Shown: positions 1-8,944 of the stretch, one piece after another
How positions within the stretch are numbered: the stretch's first letter is position 1
Layout: every line of letters begins with the position of its first letter
Source: Ciceribacter sichuanensis
GTDB lineage: Bacteria > Pseudomonadota > Alphaproteobacteria > Rhizobiales > Rhizobiaceae
Length of the DNA: 64,000 nucleotides
Reading direction: 5' to 3'
NCBI RefSeq assembly: GCF_024055605.1
Contig: NZ_JAMXLX010000006.1
Coordinates: 347,925-411,924, forward strand
Notes under the pieces: generated by a model
Seen by the model: only the letters and a program-made list of their open reading frames with translations
Database searches by the model: none
Told to the model about the DNA's origin: nothing
Translations under genes and position numbers: made by a program

Positions 1-147
1 CGTCAGCCGGTCCAGCCGGTTCTGCACCGTGCCGCGCGCCACGCCGAGCGCATCGGAAAGCTTGGCGAGCGAGGCCCGCCCGTCGATGCGCAGATGGGCG
101 ATGATGCGGCGGTCGAGTTCGTCGGGGATGTATTTGGCGACGCTCAT
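1..147 (-). CDS. Lrp/AsnC family transcriptional regulator, N-terminal part (cut by window edge)
   Basis: The visible 49 residues start with MSVAKYIPDELDRRIIAHL and contain an AsnC-type winged helix-turn-helix (LAKLSDALGVARGTVQNRL). The remaining C-terminal ligand-binding RAM domain lies beyond the window edge. The gene is divergent from ornithine cyclodeaminase. In this family such an arrangement usually means a local, amino-acid-responsive regulator of the neighbouring gene, so control of arginine/ornithine catabolism is the natural inference. The 155-base intergenic region is AT-rich, as Lrp targets are. The family call is firm; the regulated gene and the effector are inferred. Confidence 0.85.
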   Translation of the reverse strand, partial: MSVAKYIPDELDRRIIAHLRIDGRASLAKLSDALGVARGTVQNRLDRLT

Positions 148-171
148 GGGTTCGCTCCCGGCTTTATGGAT

Positions 172-232
172 GGATTTTGGCAATATTGACAATTCTACTA
201 TACAATTTGCTCATATTTCTGGCAAAAACAAC
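172..232. promoter_or_regulatory. AT-rich divergent control region, possible Lrp-type sites
   Basis: This is an AT-rich patch inside GC-rich DNA between the Lrp gene and ocd. Two similar half-sites face each other: TTTTGGCAATATT on the plus strand near 174-187, and TTTTGCCAGAAATAT on the minus strand near 217-231. Lrp/AsnC proteins bind AT-rich dyads, so this is the likely operator. I cannot separate the promoter elements with confidence. Confidence 0.35.
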
Positions 233-302
233 ATGGTTTTGCGATTTCGGTTAGCGGAGGCATCTTGCTAACCTGGGCTTTGACCAAGCCAAGGAACCGT
301 CC

Positions 303-1349
303 ATGCCGCAATCGCCCTCCGAAAAGGCTCTCATTCCCTTCGTCAGCGTCGAGAACATGATGCGCCTCGTCCATCACGTCGGCATCGAGACGATGCTTGT
401 CGAGCTGACGGATGTGATCGAGGAGGATTTCCGCCGTTGGGAGAGTTTCGACAAGACGCCGCGCATCGCCTCCCATTCGCGCGAAGGGGTGATCGAGCTG
501 ATGCCGACTTCCGACGGCGTCCTCTACGGCTTCAAATATGTCAACGGCCATCCGAGCAACAAGGTGGAAGGGTTGCAGACGGTGACCGCCTTCGGCCTGC
601 TGGCGAAGGTTTCGACCGGCTATCCGGTGCTTTTGACCGAAATGACCCTGCTGACCGCGCTTCGCACGGCGGCGACCTCGGCCATGGCGGCGCGTCATCT
701 CGCGCCGAAGGGGGCGAAGGTCATGGCGATGATCGGAAACGGGGCGCAGGCCGAATTCCAGGCGCTGGCGATGAAGGTCGTGCTCGGCATCGAGGAAGTC
801 AGGCTCTACGACATCGACCGCCGGGCAACGGAAAAGACGGTCCGCAATCTCGAAGGGTCCGGCCTGCGCGTCACCGCCTGCACCTCGGCGCAGTCGGCCA
901 TCGAGGGTGCCGCGATCATCACCACCTGCACCGCCGACAAGCAGTTCGCCACCATCCTCACCGACAACATGGTCGGCGCCGGCGTGCATATCAACGCCAT
1001 CGGCGGCGACTGCCCCGGCAAGACGGAACTGCACCGCGACATTCTTCTCCGCGCCGACACCTTCGTCGAATATCCGCCGCAGACCCGCATCGAGGGCGAG
1101 ATCCAGCAGATGGCGCCGGATTATCCGGTGACCGAACTCTGGCGCGTGGTGCGCGGCGAGGCCGAGGGACGGCGCGACGCAAGCCAGATCACCCTTTTCG
1201 ACTCGGTCGGCTTCGCCACCGAGGATTTCTCCGCCCTGCGTTATGTCCGCGAAAAGCTCAAGGGCACCGATTTCTATCAGGAAATCGACATCATCGCCGA
1301 CCCCGACGACCCGCGCGATTTGTTCGGGATGTTGCAGCGGGCGCGGTGA
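303..1349 (+). CDS. ocd: ornithine cyclodeaminase
   Basis: This 348-residue protein has the usual length for ornithine cyclodeaminase of the mu-crystallin superfamily, which converts L-ornithine to L-proline and ammonia with bound NAD+. The Rossmann nucleotide-binding motif IGNGAQ is at 144-149. The substrate-binding Lys and Arg are in FKYVNGHP (K78) and LTALRTAAT (R121). The catalytic Asp is in IGGDCPGK (D236). The start is preceded by AAGGAACC. It is a cytosolic enzyme of the arginase/ornithine route by which rhizobia use arginine and ornithine as nitrogen sources. It lies divergent from an Lrp-type regulator, which probably controls it. No partner arginase is visible in the window. Confidence 0.93.
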   Translation: MPQSPSEKALIPFVSVENMMRLVHHVGIETMLVELTDVIEEDFRRWESFDKTPRIASHSREGVIELMPTSDGVLYGFKYVNGHPSNKVEGLQTVTAFGLLAKVSTGYPVLLTEMTLLTALRTAATSAMAARHLAPKGAKVMAMIGNGAQAEFQALAMKVVLGIEEVRLYDIDRRATEKTVRNLEGSGLRVTACTSAQSAIEGAAIITTCTADKQFATILTDNMVGAGVHINAIGGDCPGKTELHRDILLRADTFVEYPPQTRIEGEIQQMAPDYPVTELWRVVRGEAEGRRDASQITLFDSVGFATEDFSALRYVREKLKGTDFYQEIDIIADPDDPRDLFGMLQRAR

Positions 1350-1512
1350 GAAGGGGTGGGGTTGCAAGCGCGTTTGTAGTCCGCTTTTGGGCCGGGAGCG
1401 GAAGGTCCGGATCGAGCCCCATGAGTCATTCCAGGCTGTCGGCGGTTCTGTTCAGCTGGCTGTGCGACTCGCTTTGCCCATGCTACGAATTCGTCAGATC
1501 GTGGAGCGAAGA

Positions 1513-2559
1513 ATGTTTAAGCGGAAGACGGTTTTCATCGTAGGAGCTGGCGGCAGCTATAACCTTCGTTTGCCGGTGGGTGACGGCTTGAAGTACGAAA
1601 TTGCTAAACGGCTTAGCTTCTCGTTCAAGCACGGACAGGAGCTCGTGTCGGGCGACTCTGGGATCGCCGAGGCAATGGCGCGGATTTCGCAGGACGTAAA
1701 CGGCAACAGCGATATTTCGGTACTGACCAGAGCCGGACGCGAAGTTGCAACAGCCATGTCACAAGCCATTTCAATTGATAACTACCTGCATACCCACGCC
1801 GACGACCTGCATATTATCCTCGCGGGGAAGCTGGGCATTGCCTCAAGCATACTTGCTGCTGAACGGGGCAGCATCATCTACGGCGACCCCCGCAGCGGCA
1901 AGAATTTCGGCTTCAAGGACATGCCATCGGTCTGGCAGAATACCTTTTGCCAGATGCTCACCGAGCAGCTTCAGAGGTCAGATATTGAGTATGTTTTCGA
2001 CAACGTGAGCTTCATCACCTTCAACTACGACCGGTGCCTCGAACACTACATTTCCAATTGGCTTTCGACGTATATGCGTATGCCTCTTCAGGAAATTCAG
2101 CTGCTTATGCAGGACTTAAAGATAATCCATCCTTACGGGCAGGTCGGCCGCCTGCCCTGGCAAGGCAACCCCAGTGACGGCGTTGCCTTCGGTGACGATG
2201 CTGACGGCGGCAACCTGCCAGCCATCGCGAACCAGCTCCGTACCTTTACCGAGCGGTCGGATGACCGCGCCATGCTTGCACGCATGCGGAAAACCATATC
2301 AGAAGCCGAACAAGTGGTTTATTTGGGCTTTGCCTACGGCGCTATGAATATGGAACTTCTCAAGATCGAAGACGACGGCCCTGAAAAGCAGGTCTATGGA
2401 ACCACACTCGGCATGTCACAGCAAAACGCGGCGGCGGCTCTTGAGGACATCAAGAAATCCCTTTGGCATCACATGAAATCGCGGGTGACTGACAGCTACC
2501 TCCACAACACAACGTGTGACGACCTATTAAAGGATAACTGGAGAGCATTGACAGCATAG
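1513..2559 (+). CDS. SIR2-like domain protein (orphan, possible defence gene)
   Basis: This 348-residue protein opens with a Rossmann-like FIVGAGGSYNLRLPVG (8-23). It also has SIDNYL (87-92), ITFNYD (158-163), IHPYGQ (195-200) and YLGFAYG (260-266), the motif series of bacterial SIR2-like NAD-processing domains. Some members of this superfamily deplete NAD+ during phage infection, but no partner gene such as a TIR, Argonaute or helicase protein sits beside this one. An open frame continues upstream to 1243, overlapping ocd. I chose the ATG at 1513 because the SIR2 fold begins there and AGCGAAGA lies just before it. Its codon and base use is less GC-rich than that of its neighbours, suggesting acquisition. 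The fold is fairly sure; the function is inferred. Confidence 0.7.
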   Translation: MFKRKTVFIVGAGGSYNLRLPVGDGLKYEIAKRLSFSFKHGQELVSGDSGIAEAMARISQDVNGNSDISVLTRAGREVATAMSQAISIDNYLHTHADDLHIILAGKLGIASSILAAERGSIIYGDPRSGKNFGFKDMPSVWQNTFCQMLTEQLQRSDIEYVFDNVSFITFNYDRCLEHYISNWLSTYMRMPLQEIQLLMQDLKIIHPYGQVGRLPWQGNPSDGVAFGDDADGGNLPAIANQLRTFTERSDDRAMLARMRKTISEAEQVVYLGFAYGAMNMELLKIEDDGPEKQVYGTTLGMSQQNAAAALEDIKKSLWHHMKSRVTDSYLHNTTCDDLLKDNWRALTA

Positions 2560-2783
2560 ATGTTCGTACTTCCAGACCCCCTCGCCACCTTTACCGTTTG
2601 AGTCTGCGGCGAGATCGGAGAGGCCGGAGCGCGGGCGGGGGCAACCACCACGTCAGGATTGCTTGACGCGGATTTTCGCTAAACGCATTTTCCGGTAATC
2701 CCGGGAGTAATGTCCATTTATGGGTGGATAAGAACGGTCATGGAACGTCTGTAACGAAGGCGCAAAGCGTCGTCCCACCCCCT

Positions 2784-3179
2784 TCAGAGCCTCTCCACCG
2801 GCCCCTCCTCCGCCCGCTCGCCGGCAGCCTTGCCGATCCCGCCCGGCACGCCGTTCTTGCCTTCGGTGCGGTCGCGGTAGAGGGCGGCGCGGGCGAGCAG
2901 CAGGAAGGTGACCGGGGTGGTGACGGTGACGAACAGGCCGATCAGGAGTTCGTGCAGCACCGGCTTCTGCAGGGAGAAGCTGAAATAGAGCATGGATGCG
3001 ACCATCACGCCGCCGATGCCCCAGCTGGTGCCGAGGGTGGGCGCGTGGATGCGTTCGTAGAAGGTCCCAAGCCGCAGGAAGCCGATGGCGCCGATCAGCG
3101 CCAGCGACGCCCCGAGCAGCAGGAAGAAGGCGACGCCGATGGCGACGGCAAGCGGAATATCTGCTGCGGGCTGTATCAT
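2784..3179 (-). CDS. phaG: Pha/Mrp-type K+(Na+)/H+ antiporter subunit G
   Basis: This 131-residue protein with three predicted membrane helices is of the MnhG/PhaG family. It carries the conserved GAIGFLRLGTFYERIHAPTL segment (about 29-48). It is the last subunit of a seven-function, six-gene cation/proton antiporter complex in the inner membrane. Its start overlaps the stop of phaF by 4 bases, indicating translational coupling. The C-terminal tail after the last helix is charged and variable, as is common in the family. Subunit G is needed for complex assembly in characterised Mrp systems. Confidence 0.92.
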   Translation of the reverse strand: MIQPAADIPLAVAIGVAFFLLLGASLALIGAIGFLRLGTFYERIHAPTLGTSWGIGGVMVASMLYFSFSLQKPVLHELLIGLFVTVTTPVTFLLLARAALYRDRTEGKNGVPGGIGKAAGERAEEGPVERL

Positions 3180-3457
3180 TCGATCACCTCCCCGCGCATC
3201 AGGAACTTGGCGAGCGCCACCGTGGCGACGAAGCCGAGCATGCCGATGACCAGCGCGGCCTCGAAATAGATTACCCGCCCCGTTCCGATCCCGAAGGTGA
3301 CGAGCAGCAGCATGGCGTTGATATAGAGCGCATCGAGCCCGATGATCCGGTCCTGCGCGCGCGGTCCGCGGAACATGCGCACCGAGACGATCGCCATGGC
3401 CGCCGCCAGCATCAGCTGGGCGATGGCGACCGCGGTGAAGATAATGATGGCGCTCAT
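3176..3457 (-). CDS. phaF: Pha/Mrp-type antiporter subunit F
   Basis: This 93-residue protein has three hydrophobic segments. The MnhF/PhaF signature around residues 28-50 reads RMFRGPRAQDRIIGLDALYI, with the Asp in the DRIIGLD turn. It overlaps both its neighbours by 4 bases, so phaE, phaF and phaG are translationally coupled. It is an inner-membrane accessory subunit of the multi-subunit antiporter that expels K+ or Na+ in exchange for protons. In rhizobia this supports pH adaptation and nodule invasion (known for Ensifer pha). Confidence 0.92.
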   Translation of the reverse strand: MSAIIIFTAVAIAQLMLAAAMAIVSVRMFRGPRAQDRIIGLDALYINAMLLLVTFGIGTGRVIYFEAALVIGMLGFVATVALAKFLMRGEVIE

Positions 3458-3930
3458 GCGAAAATCTCCATCAGCAGCTTTTCATAGCGGTTCTTGATCG
3501 TATTCACCCAGGCCGCCTCGTCGATGACGTCGAGGACGTGCAGGAGCACCGTGCGGTCATTGGAATTGTATTCGAGCCAGGCCGAGCCCGGCGTGCTGGT
3601 GAGGATGACGGCCAGGAACGCCAGTGCCGTGCGGTCTTCCAGCTCCAGCGGAACAGTGATGAAGCAGGACGTGTGTCCCTCCGGGTGGCCTCTCAGGATG
3701 ACACTTGCGACGCCGATATTGGAGCGGACGATATCATAGAGGACGATGAAGAGCAGCTTGAACAAGAGGTGCCACTTCTTCACCTTCGGCCTGTCGGGCC
3801 GGAGCGACGCCATGCCCCAGGAGGCGAAGGTGGCGACGATCAGGCCGAGAATGAAATGGCCGAGCGTGAAGCCGTTGAGCAGCAGCCACATGACGACGAG
3901 AAAGAGGGTGAGAACGGGATAGGGAAACAT
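3454..3930 (-). CDS. phaE: Pha/Mrp-type antiporter subunit E
   Basis: This is a 158-residue MnhE/PhaE-family membrane protein. Two N-terminal helices are followed by a cytosolic domain with VRSNIGVASVILRG (about 69-82) and the conserved LTSTPGSAWLE (about 110-120). The start was set at the ATG at 3930 because it overlaps the phaD stop in a TAATG junction. The longer open frame further upstream only shadows phaD. It is part of the inner-membrane antiporter complex. Confidence 0.92.
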   Translation of the reverse strand: MFPYPVLTLFLVVMWLLLNGFTLGHFILGLIVATFASWGMASLRPDRPKVKKWHLLFKLLFIVLYDIVRSNIGVASVILRGHPEGHTSCFITVPLELEDRTALAFLAVILTSTPGSAWLEYNSNDRTVLLHVLDVIDEAAWVNTIKNRYEKLLMEIFA

Positions 3931-5558
3931 TACTTGCCCTCCTCCGTTCCGGACCGGTTGCCGACCCCCGGCATCACCGCGGCATTGGTCACTGCGTCGA
4001 TGTAGATGCTGGGGTTGCTCAGCGTGCGGATCGTCGTATCCATGTACTGCATGGCCGGCCCGGCGCGCACCGTCAGCGCAAGGGTGAGCGCCAGCAGGAA
4101 CATCACCGGCACGATCTCGATCACCAGCACGCGCGGCACGGTTCCCTCGATCGACGTCCAGAAGGTGCGGATGCCGGCGCGGGTCATGGAAATCAGCGCC
4201 GCGAGGCCCGAGAGGATGACGAGGATCGAAAGCGTCCACACGGCGGCGGTCGGCGGCACGCCGATGGCGCCCGTTCCCATCATCGCCGAGAGCATGGCGA
4301 ACTTGGCGATGAAGCCCGAAAGCGGTGGCAGGCCCGACAGAAGGATGGCGCAGGCCGCAAAGCAGGTGCCGAGGATCGCCATGGTGCCCGGCATGGTCAC
4401 GCCCTCCTCCTCTTCCGGCGCGCCCTCCTCGCCTTCCCCGAAGGCTTCCATGGTGACCGCGAGAACGGCAGCGCCGGCATCCTGCCCGCGCTCGACAAGC
4501 TCGATCAGCATGAAGAAGGCGCTGATCGTCAGCGTCGAGGAGACGAGATAGAGCAGCGCGCCGGAGGACACTGCGCCGTCATTGATGCCGAGAACCATCA
4601 GCAGCGTGCCGGAGGAGACCAGCACCGAGAAGCCGGCGACACGGCCGAGCGCCTGGGAGGCGAGCACGCCGATGATGCCGAAGACCATCGTGGCAATGCC
4701 GCCGAAGACAAGGAAGCTCGCGCCGAAGCCGGCGGACGGCCCCTCGCCGAACAGCAGCATGGTGAGCCTGAGGATGATATAGATGCCGAGCTTGCTGAGG
4801 ATGGCGAAGACGCCGGCGACGGGTGCCGAAGCCGCGCTGTAGGCCGTCGGCAGCCAGAAGCAGAGCGGCCACATGCCGGCCTTGATGAGGAAGGCGATGG
4901 CGAGCACGGCCGCGCCTGTCTCCATCAGCATGCGGCGGTCCTCTTCGATCTGCGGAATGCGGGCTGCGAGATCGGCCATGTTGAGCGTGCCGGCGGTGCC
5001 GTAGATCAGGCTGACGCCGATCAGGAAGAGCAATGCGGCCGCAAGGTTGACCGCGATATAGTGCAGGCCGGCCTTCACCCTCAGCGGGCCCGAGCCATGC
5101 AGCAGCAGGCCGTAGGAGGCCGCCAGCATCACCTCGAAGAAGACGAAGAGATTGAACAGGTCGCCGGTCAGGAAAGCGCCGTTGATGCCCATCAGCAGGA
5201 GTTGGAACATGGTGTGGAAATGGGCGCCCACGCCATGCCAGCGGGCAAGCGAGAAGACGAGCGCTGCAATCGCGACCACTGCGGTCAGAAGCAGCATCAG
5301 GGCGGAAAGCCCGTCCAGCACCAGCACGATGCCGAAGGGGGCGGCCCAGTTGCCGAGCAGATAGACGCCCTCGAAACCGTTAGAGCGGTTTTCGATCTCG
5401 AACAGGGCGATGGCGACACCGACGAGAATGATCGTCGCGACGAGGCTGATCATCGCCTTGGTCACGCGCTGGCGCTCGTTGACGAAGAGCAGGATGGCCG
5501 CGGCGATCAGCGGAATGAGGATCGGCGCGATGATGAGATGATGGGTCCAGCCGGTCAT
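3930..5558 (-). CDS. phaD: Pha/Mrp-type antiporter subunit D
   Basis: This 542-residue protein with about 14 membrane helices belongs to the proton-conducting membrane transporter family shared with NADH dehydrogenase subunits ND2/ND4/ND5. Residues 120-260 carry the conserved channel region, including FVFFEVMLAASYGLL with its key Glu and IKAGMWPLCFWLP with its Lys. An acidic insert near residues 370-385 (GEGEEGAPEEEE) looks like a cytosolic loop and is unusual. It overlaps phaC by 4 bases upstream and phaE by 1 base downstream. Subunit D is one of the two ion-pumping-like subunits of the complex. Confidence 0.93.
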   Translation of the reverse strand: MTGWTHHLIIAPILIPLIAAAILLFVNERQRVTKAMISLVATIILVGVAIALFEIENRSNGFEGVYLLGNWAAPFGIVLVLDGLSALMLLLTAVVAIAALVFSLARWHGVGAHFHTMFQLLLMGINGAFLTGDLFNLFVFFEVMLAASYGLLLHGSGPLRVKAGLHYIAVNLAAALLFLIGVSLIYGTAGTLNMADLAARIPQIEEDRRMLMETGAAVLAIAFLIKAGMWPLCFWLPTAYSAASAPVAGVFAILSKLGIYIILRLTMLLFGEGPSAGFGASFLVFGGIATMVFGIIGVLASQALGRVAGFSVLVSSGTLLMVLGINDGAVSSGALLYLVSSTLTISAFFMLIELVERGQDAGAAVLAVTMEAFGEGEEGAPEEEEGVTMPGTMAILGTCFAACAILLSGLPPLSGFIAKFAMLSAMMGTGAIGVPPTAAVWTLSILVILSGLAALISMTRAGIRTFWTSIEGTVPRVLVIEIVPVMFLLALTLALTVRAGPAMQYMDTTIRTLSNPSIYIDAVTNAAVMPGVGNRSGTEEGK

Positions 5559-5893
5559 CTGGAACCGCCCCTGCCGTCGACATGGTCGGTGCCGGTGAGC
5601 CCGCGCGAGGCGAGAAGCACGACGAGGAAGAGCGCGGTGGTGGCGAAACCGATGACGATAGCGGTCAATACCAGCGCCTGCGGCACGGGATCGGCGATCA
5701 TCGTGGTCGAGGCGCTTTCATCGAGAATGGGCGGCAGGTTCGATTTGACCCCGCCTACCCCGAAGATGAACAGGTTTACCGCATAGGAGAGCAGCGAGAG
5801 GCCGATGATGACCTGATAGGTGCGCGGGCGCAGGATCAGCCAGACGCCGCAGCTGGTCATGACGCCGATTGCGATCGAAAGGATAATCTCCAT
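5555..5893 (-). CDS. phaC: Pha/Mrp-type antiporter subunit C
   Basis: This is a 112-residue MnhC/PhaC protein, homologous to NuoK of complex I, with three membrane helices. It carries the typical IGLSLLSYAVNLFIFG (about 30-45) and DPVPQALVLTAIVIGFATTA (about 67-86) segments. It overlaps the phaAB stop by one base and phaD by four. Note that this phaC is an antiporter gene, unrelated to the polyhydroxyalkanoate synthase of the same name. Confidence 0.93.
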   Translation of the reverse strand: MEIILSIAIGVMTSCGVWLILRPRTYQVIIGLSLLSYAVNLFIFGVGGVKSNLPPILDESASTTMIADPVPQALVLTAIVIGFATTALFLVVLLASRGLTGTDHVDGRGGSR

Positions 5894-8808
5894 CAGGCCT
5901 CCTTCGCCTTTTCCATTTCAGCCGCGTGAAGGCGGTTGATACGGATGGACTGGTGCGCGAGTGCCACGAGGATGAGGACGGTGGAGCCGACGACCAGTGT
6001 GAACACGCCGAGGTCGAACAGCAGCGCGGTTGCCGCGGGAACCTTGCCTATCAGCGGAACCTCGAGATAGCGGAAATGCGAGGTCAGGAACGGATAGCCG
6101 AGCAGCCATGCGCCCGCGCCGGTGGCGGTTGCGGTCAGCATGCCGATGCCCATCCAGCGAAGCGGCAGGATGCGCAGGCGATCTTCCGCCCAGCGCGTGC
6201 CGCCCGCAAGATATTGCAGCAGGAAGGCGATCGACAGCGTCAGCCCGGCCGAGAAGCCGCCGCCCGGTAGGTCGTGGCCGCGCATGAAGATATAGACCGC
6301 GAACACGATGATCACCGGGAACAGCCACTGCATGATGACCGAGGGCACGAACAGGTAGTCCTTGACCGTATCGCCTGCCGAACGGCCCTCACGCTCCTCG
6401 TCCAGACGGTTCTGGATCTGCTGCTGTTCCGGCATCGCCATGCTGTCTGCGGCGGGGCGGAAACGTCTGAGCAGGGCGAAGACGGTGAGCGCCACGACGC
6501 CGAGAACGGTGATTTCGCCGAGCGTGTCGAAGCCGCGGAAGTCCACCAGGATGACGTTGACGACATTGCGTCCGCCGCCCTGCGAATAGGCGTTTTCGAG
6601 GAAGTAGTTGGCGATGGCGTCAGGCACGGGCATCGTCATCGAGGCATAGGCGATGAAGGTCATGCCGACGCCGCAGACGACCGCGAGCGCCAGGTCGCGG
6701 AAGCGGCGGAAACGGGCGCGCAGCGTGATCGTTTCGTCGAAATCCTCCGAGCGCTTCGGCAGCCAGCGCAGGCCGAGCAGGATGAGAACCGTGGTGACGA
6801 TCTCGACGAGGAGCTGGGTGATCGCCAGATCCGGCGCGGAAAGCCAGACGAAGGTAATGCACACGATCAGCCCGACGCCGCCGAGCATGACCAGCGCCGC
6901 GAGACGGTGATACTTGGCAAGAAAGGCGGTGCCGATCGCAAGGCAGATGCCGATCAGCCAGAGCGCGCCGAAGGTGGGGTCGACGCCGGTGAAGACGAAG
7001 GGACGCGGCTCGAAGGAGGAAAGATAGAGCGGCAGGAGGCCGGCGAAGAAGCCCATGGCCACCACCCAGCGCAGCTGCGGCTGCAGATTGCGGGTGCCGA
7101 TCCGCTTTTCCGCCTGACGCGCCCAGTGCCAGGAGACCTCGACGAGAACGCGCTCGAAGATGCGCTGGCCCTTGAGCCGGCGCAGGAAGGGCGGTCCGTC
7201 CTCGCAGCGCGCCAGATAGTTGCGGAAGGTGAAATAGAGCGCGGTGCCGCCGACCAGCGCGATGATGCTCATCACCAGTGGCAGGTTGAAGCCGTGCCAG
7301 ACCGCAAGGTCGTATTCCGGCGTCTGCTCGCCGAGCACGCTCGAGACGGCGGTGAGAAGGAACGGCCCGACGGAAATGGCGGGCGCAATGCCGACCACGA
7401 GGCAGATCAGGACGAGAAACTCGATCGGGAAACGCATCCAGCGCGGCGGCTCATGCGGCTTTTCCTTCGGCAACCCGACCGGCGGCGGGCCGAAGAAGAC
7501 CGTGTGGATGAAGCGCAGCGAATAGGCGACGGAAAACGCGCTCGCCAGCGTCGCCACATAGGGGAGCATGGTGTCGAGAAAGGAGTCGGCATGGGTCTGC
7601 ACAGCTTCCGCGAAGAACATCTCCTTGGAGAGGAAGCCGTTGAGCAGCGGCACGCCCGCCATCGCCGCACTCGCGACCATGGCGAGCCGCGCCGTCATCG
7701 GCATGAAGCGGTAGAGGCCGGAGAGCTTGCGGATGTCGCGCGTTCCGGTCTCGTGGTCGATGATGCCGGCGGCCATGAACAGCGAGGCCTTGAAGGTCGC
7801 GTGGTTCAGCATGTGGAAGATTGCCGCGACGGTCGCAAGCGGGCTTCCGAGGCTGAGAAGCGTGGTGATCAGGCCGAGATGGCTGATGGTCGAATAGGCG
7901 AGCAGGCCTTTGAGGTCCTGCTGGAACATGGCGAAATAGGCGCCGAGCAGAAGGGTGATGATGCCGGCGCTGCCGACGAGCCAGAACCATTCTTCGGTTC
8001 CCGCCAGCGCCGGCCAGAAGCGTGCGAGCAGGAAGACCCCGGCCTTCACCATGGTCGCCGAATGCAGGTAGGCGGAGACGGGCGTCGGCGCCGCCATGGC
8101 GTTGGGCAGCCAGAAATGGAACGGGAACTGCGCGCTCTTGGTCAAGGCGCCAAGCAGGATGAACACCAGCGCCGGCACATAGAGCGAATGGCCGCGGATC
8201 AGGTCGCCGGACTGCAGGATCTTGTCGAGATCGTAGCTGCCGACGATGTTGCCGAGGATCAACAGGCCGATCAGCAGGCAGAAGCCGCCGATGCCGGTAA
8301 CCGTCAGCGCCATGCGCGCGCCGTCGCGGGCGGCAGCCGCGTTGTGCCAGTAGCTGATCAGCAGGAAGGAGAAGATGCTGGTCAGTTCCCAGAAGACCGA
8401 CAGCAGGATGACATTGCCCGAAATGACGATGCCGAGCATCGCGCCCATGAAGGCAAGCAGGAAGGAGAAGAACCGCGGAACCGGATCCTCTTCCGACATG
8501 TAATAACGCGCATAGACGATGACGAGAAAGCCGATGCCGGTGATCAGCACGGAAAACATCCATGCGAAACCGTCCATTCGGAGCTTGAAGGCAAGCCCGA
8601 GCTGCGGAACCCATTCCGCCTCGAAGCGGAGCGGCTCGCCGCCGGAGATGGCGGGATAGGCGAGAAGAACGATCAGCAGGGAAGTGAGAGCCGCCGAGCC
8701 TGCAACCCAGGAGGGCAGGACCCGCGATGGCGTATTCAGGAGAAAAACCGAGATGAGGCTTCCGGCGAAAGGCAGGATCAACAGGACCAGCAGGAAATAC
8801 GGTTCCAA
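5893..8808 (-). CDS. phaAB: Pha/Mrp-type antiporter fused subunit A-B
   Basis: This 971-residue polytopic membrane protein leads the operon. Residues 1 to about 770 are MrpA/PhaA, related to NuoL. They include FWELTSIFSFLLI with the conserved Glu, KSAQFPFHFWLPNAM with the conserved Lys, and the long A-type C-terminal extension. Residues from about 810 are an MrpB/PhaB domain containing MRGHDLPGGGFSAGL. The fusion of A and B is the form usually seen in rhizobia. The start is a TTG (reverse complement of 8806-8808) with TGGGAT a few bases upstream. It is the only start that fits the first helix, but the rare codon makes the exact start less certain. It is predicted to form the main proton path of the complex. 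Confidence 0.93.
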   Translation of the reverse strand: MEPYFLLVLLILPFAGSLISVFLLNTPSRVLPSWVAGSAALTSLLIVLLAYPAISGGEPLRFEAEWVPQLGLAFKLRMDGFAWMFSVLITGIGFLVIVYARYYMSEEDPVPRFFSFLLAFMGAMLGIVISGNVILLSVFWELTSIFSFLLISYWHNAAAARDGARMALTVTGIGGFCLLIGLLILGNIVGSYDLDKILQSGDLIRGHSLYVPALVFILLGALTKSAQFPFHFWLPNAMAAPTPVSAYLHSATMVKAGVFLLARFWPALAGTEEWFWLVGSAGIITLLLGAYFAMFQQDLKGLLAYSTISHLGLITTLLSLGSPLATVAAIFHMLNHATFKASLFMAAGIIDHETGTRDIRKLSGLYRFMPMTARLAMVASAAMAGVPLLNGFLSKEMFFAEAVQTHADSFLDTMLPYVATLASAFSVAYSLRFIHTVFFGPPPVGLPKEKPHEPPRWMRFPIEFLVLICLVVGIAPAISVGPFLLTAVSSVLGEQTPEYDLAVWHGFNLPLVMSIIALVGGTALYFTFRNYLARCEDGPPFLRRLKGQRIFERVLVEVSWHWARQAEKRIGTRNLQPQLRWVVAMGFFAGLLPLYLSSFEPRPFVFTGVDPTFGALWLIGICLAIGTAFLAKYHRLAALVMLGGVGLIVCITFVWLSAPDLAITQLLVEIVTTVLILLGLRWLPKRSEDFDETITLRARFRRFRDLALAVVCGVGMTFIAYASMTMPVPDAIANYFLENAYSQGGGRNVVNVILVDFRGFDTLGEITVLGVVALTVFALLRRFRPAADSMAMPEQQQIQNRLDEEREGRSAGDTVKDYLFVPSVIMQWLFPVIIVFAVYIFMRGHDLPGGGFSAGLTLSIAFLLQYLAGGTRWAEDRLRILPLRWMGIGMLTATATGAGAWLLGYPFLTSHFRYLEVPLIGKVPAATALLFDLGVFTLVVGSTVLILVALAHQSIRINRLHAAEMEKAKEA

Positions 8809-8944
8809 CGTTATCCCAATGCCCCGGTTCCTTTACTTTTGAAGGGCCCGCGCGTGCCCGAGGAGGGTATGTCCTGCGCCTCTAGCCATGCGGGCAAAAA
8901 TGCCATATATGATCTATATTGACCATTATGGGCAGAATCGAACG

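Noticed and set aside
185..204. TTGACA followed by TATACA as a sigma-70 promoter for ocd
   Set aside because: The two hexamers are only about 8-10 bases apart, far short of the 16-18 needed.
198..1367. A 389-codon frame opposite ornithine cyclodeaminase
   Set aside because: It is a shadow of ocd with no recognisable domain. The sense gene has all catalytic motifs.
6274..8922. An 882-codon open frame on the plus strand
   Set aside because: It is antisense to phaAB. Its His/Glu/Arg-rich translation is the usual shadow of hydrophobic membrane-protein coding in GC-rich DNA.
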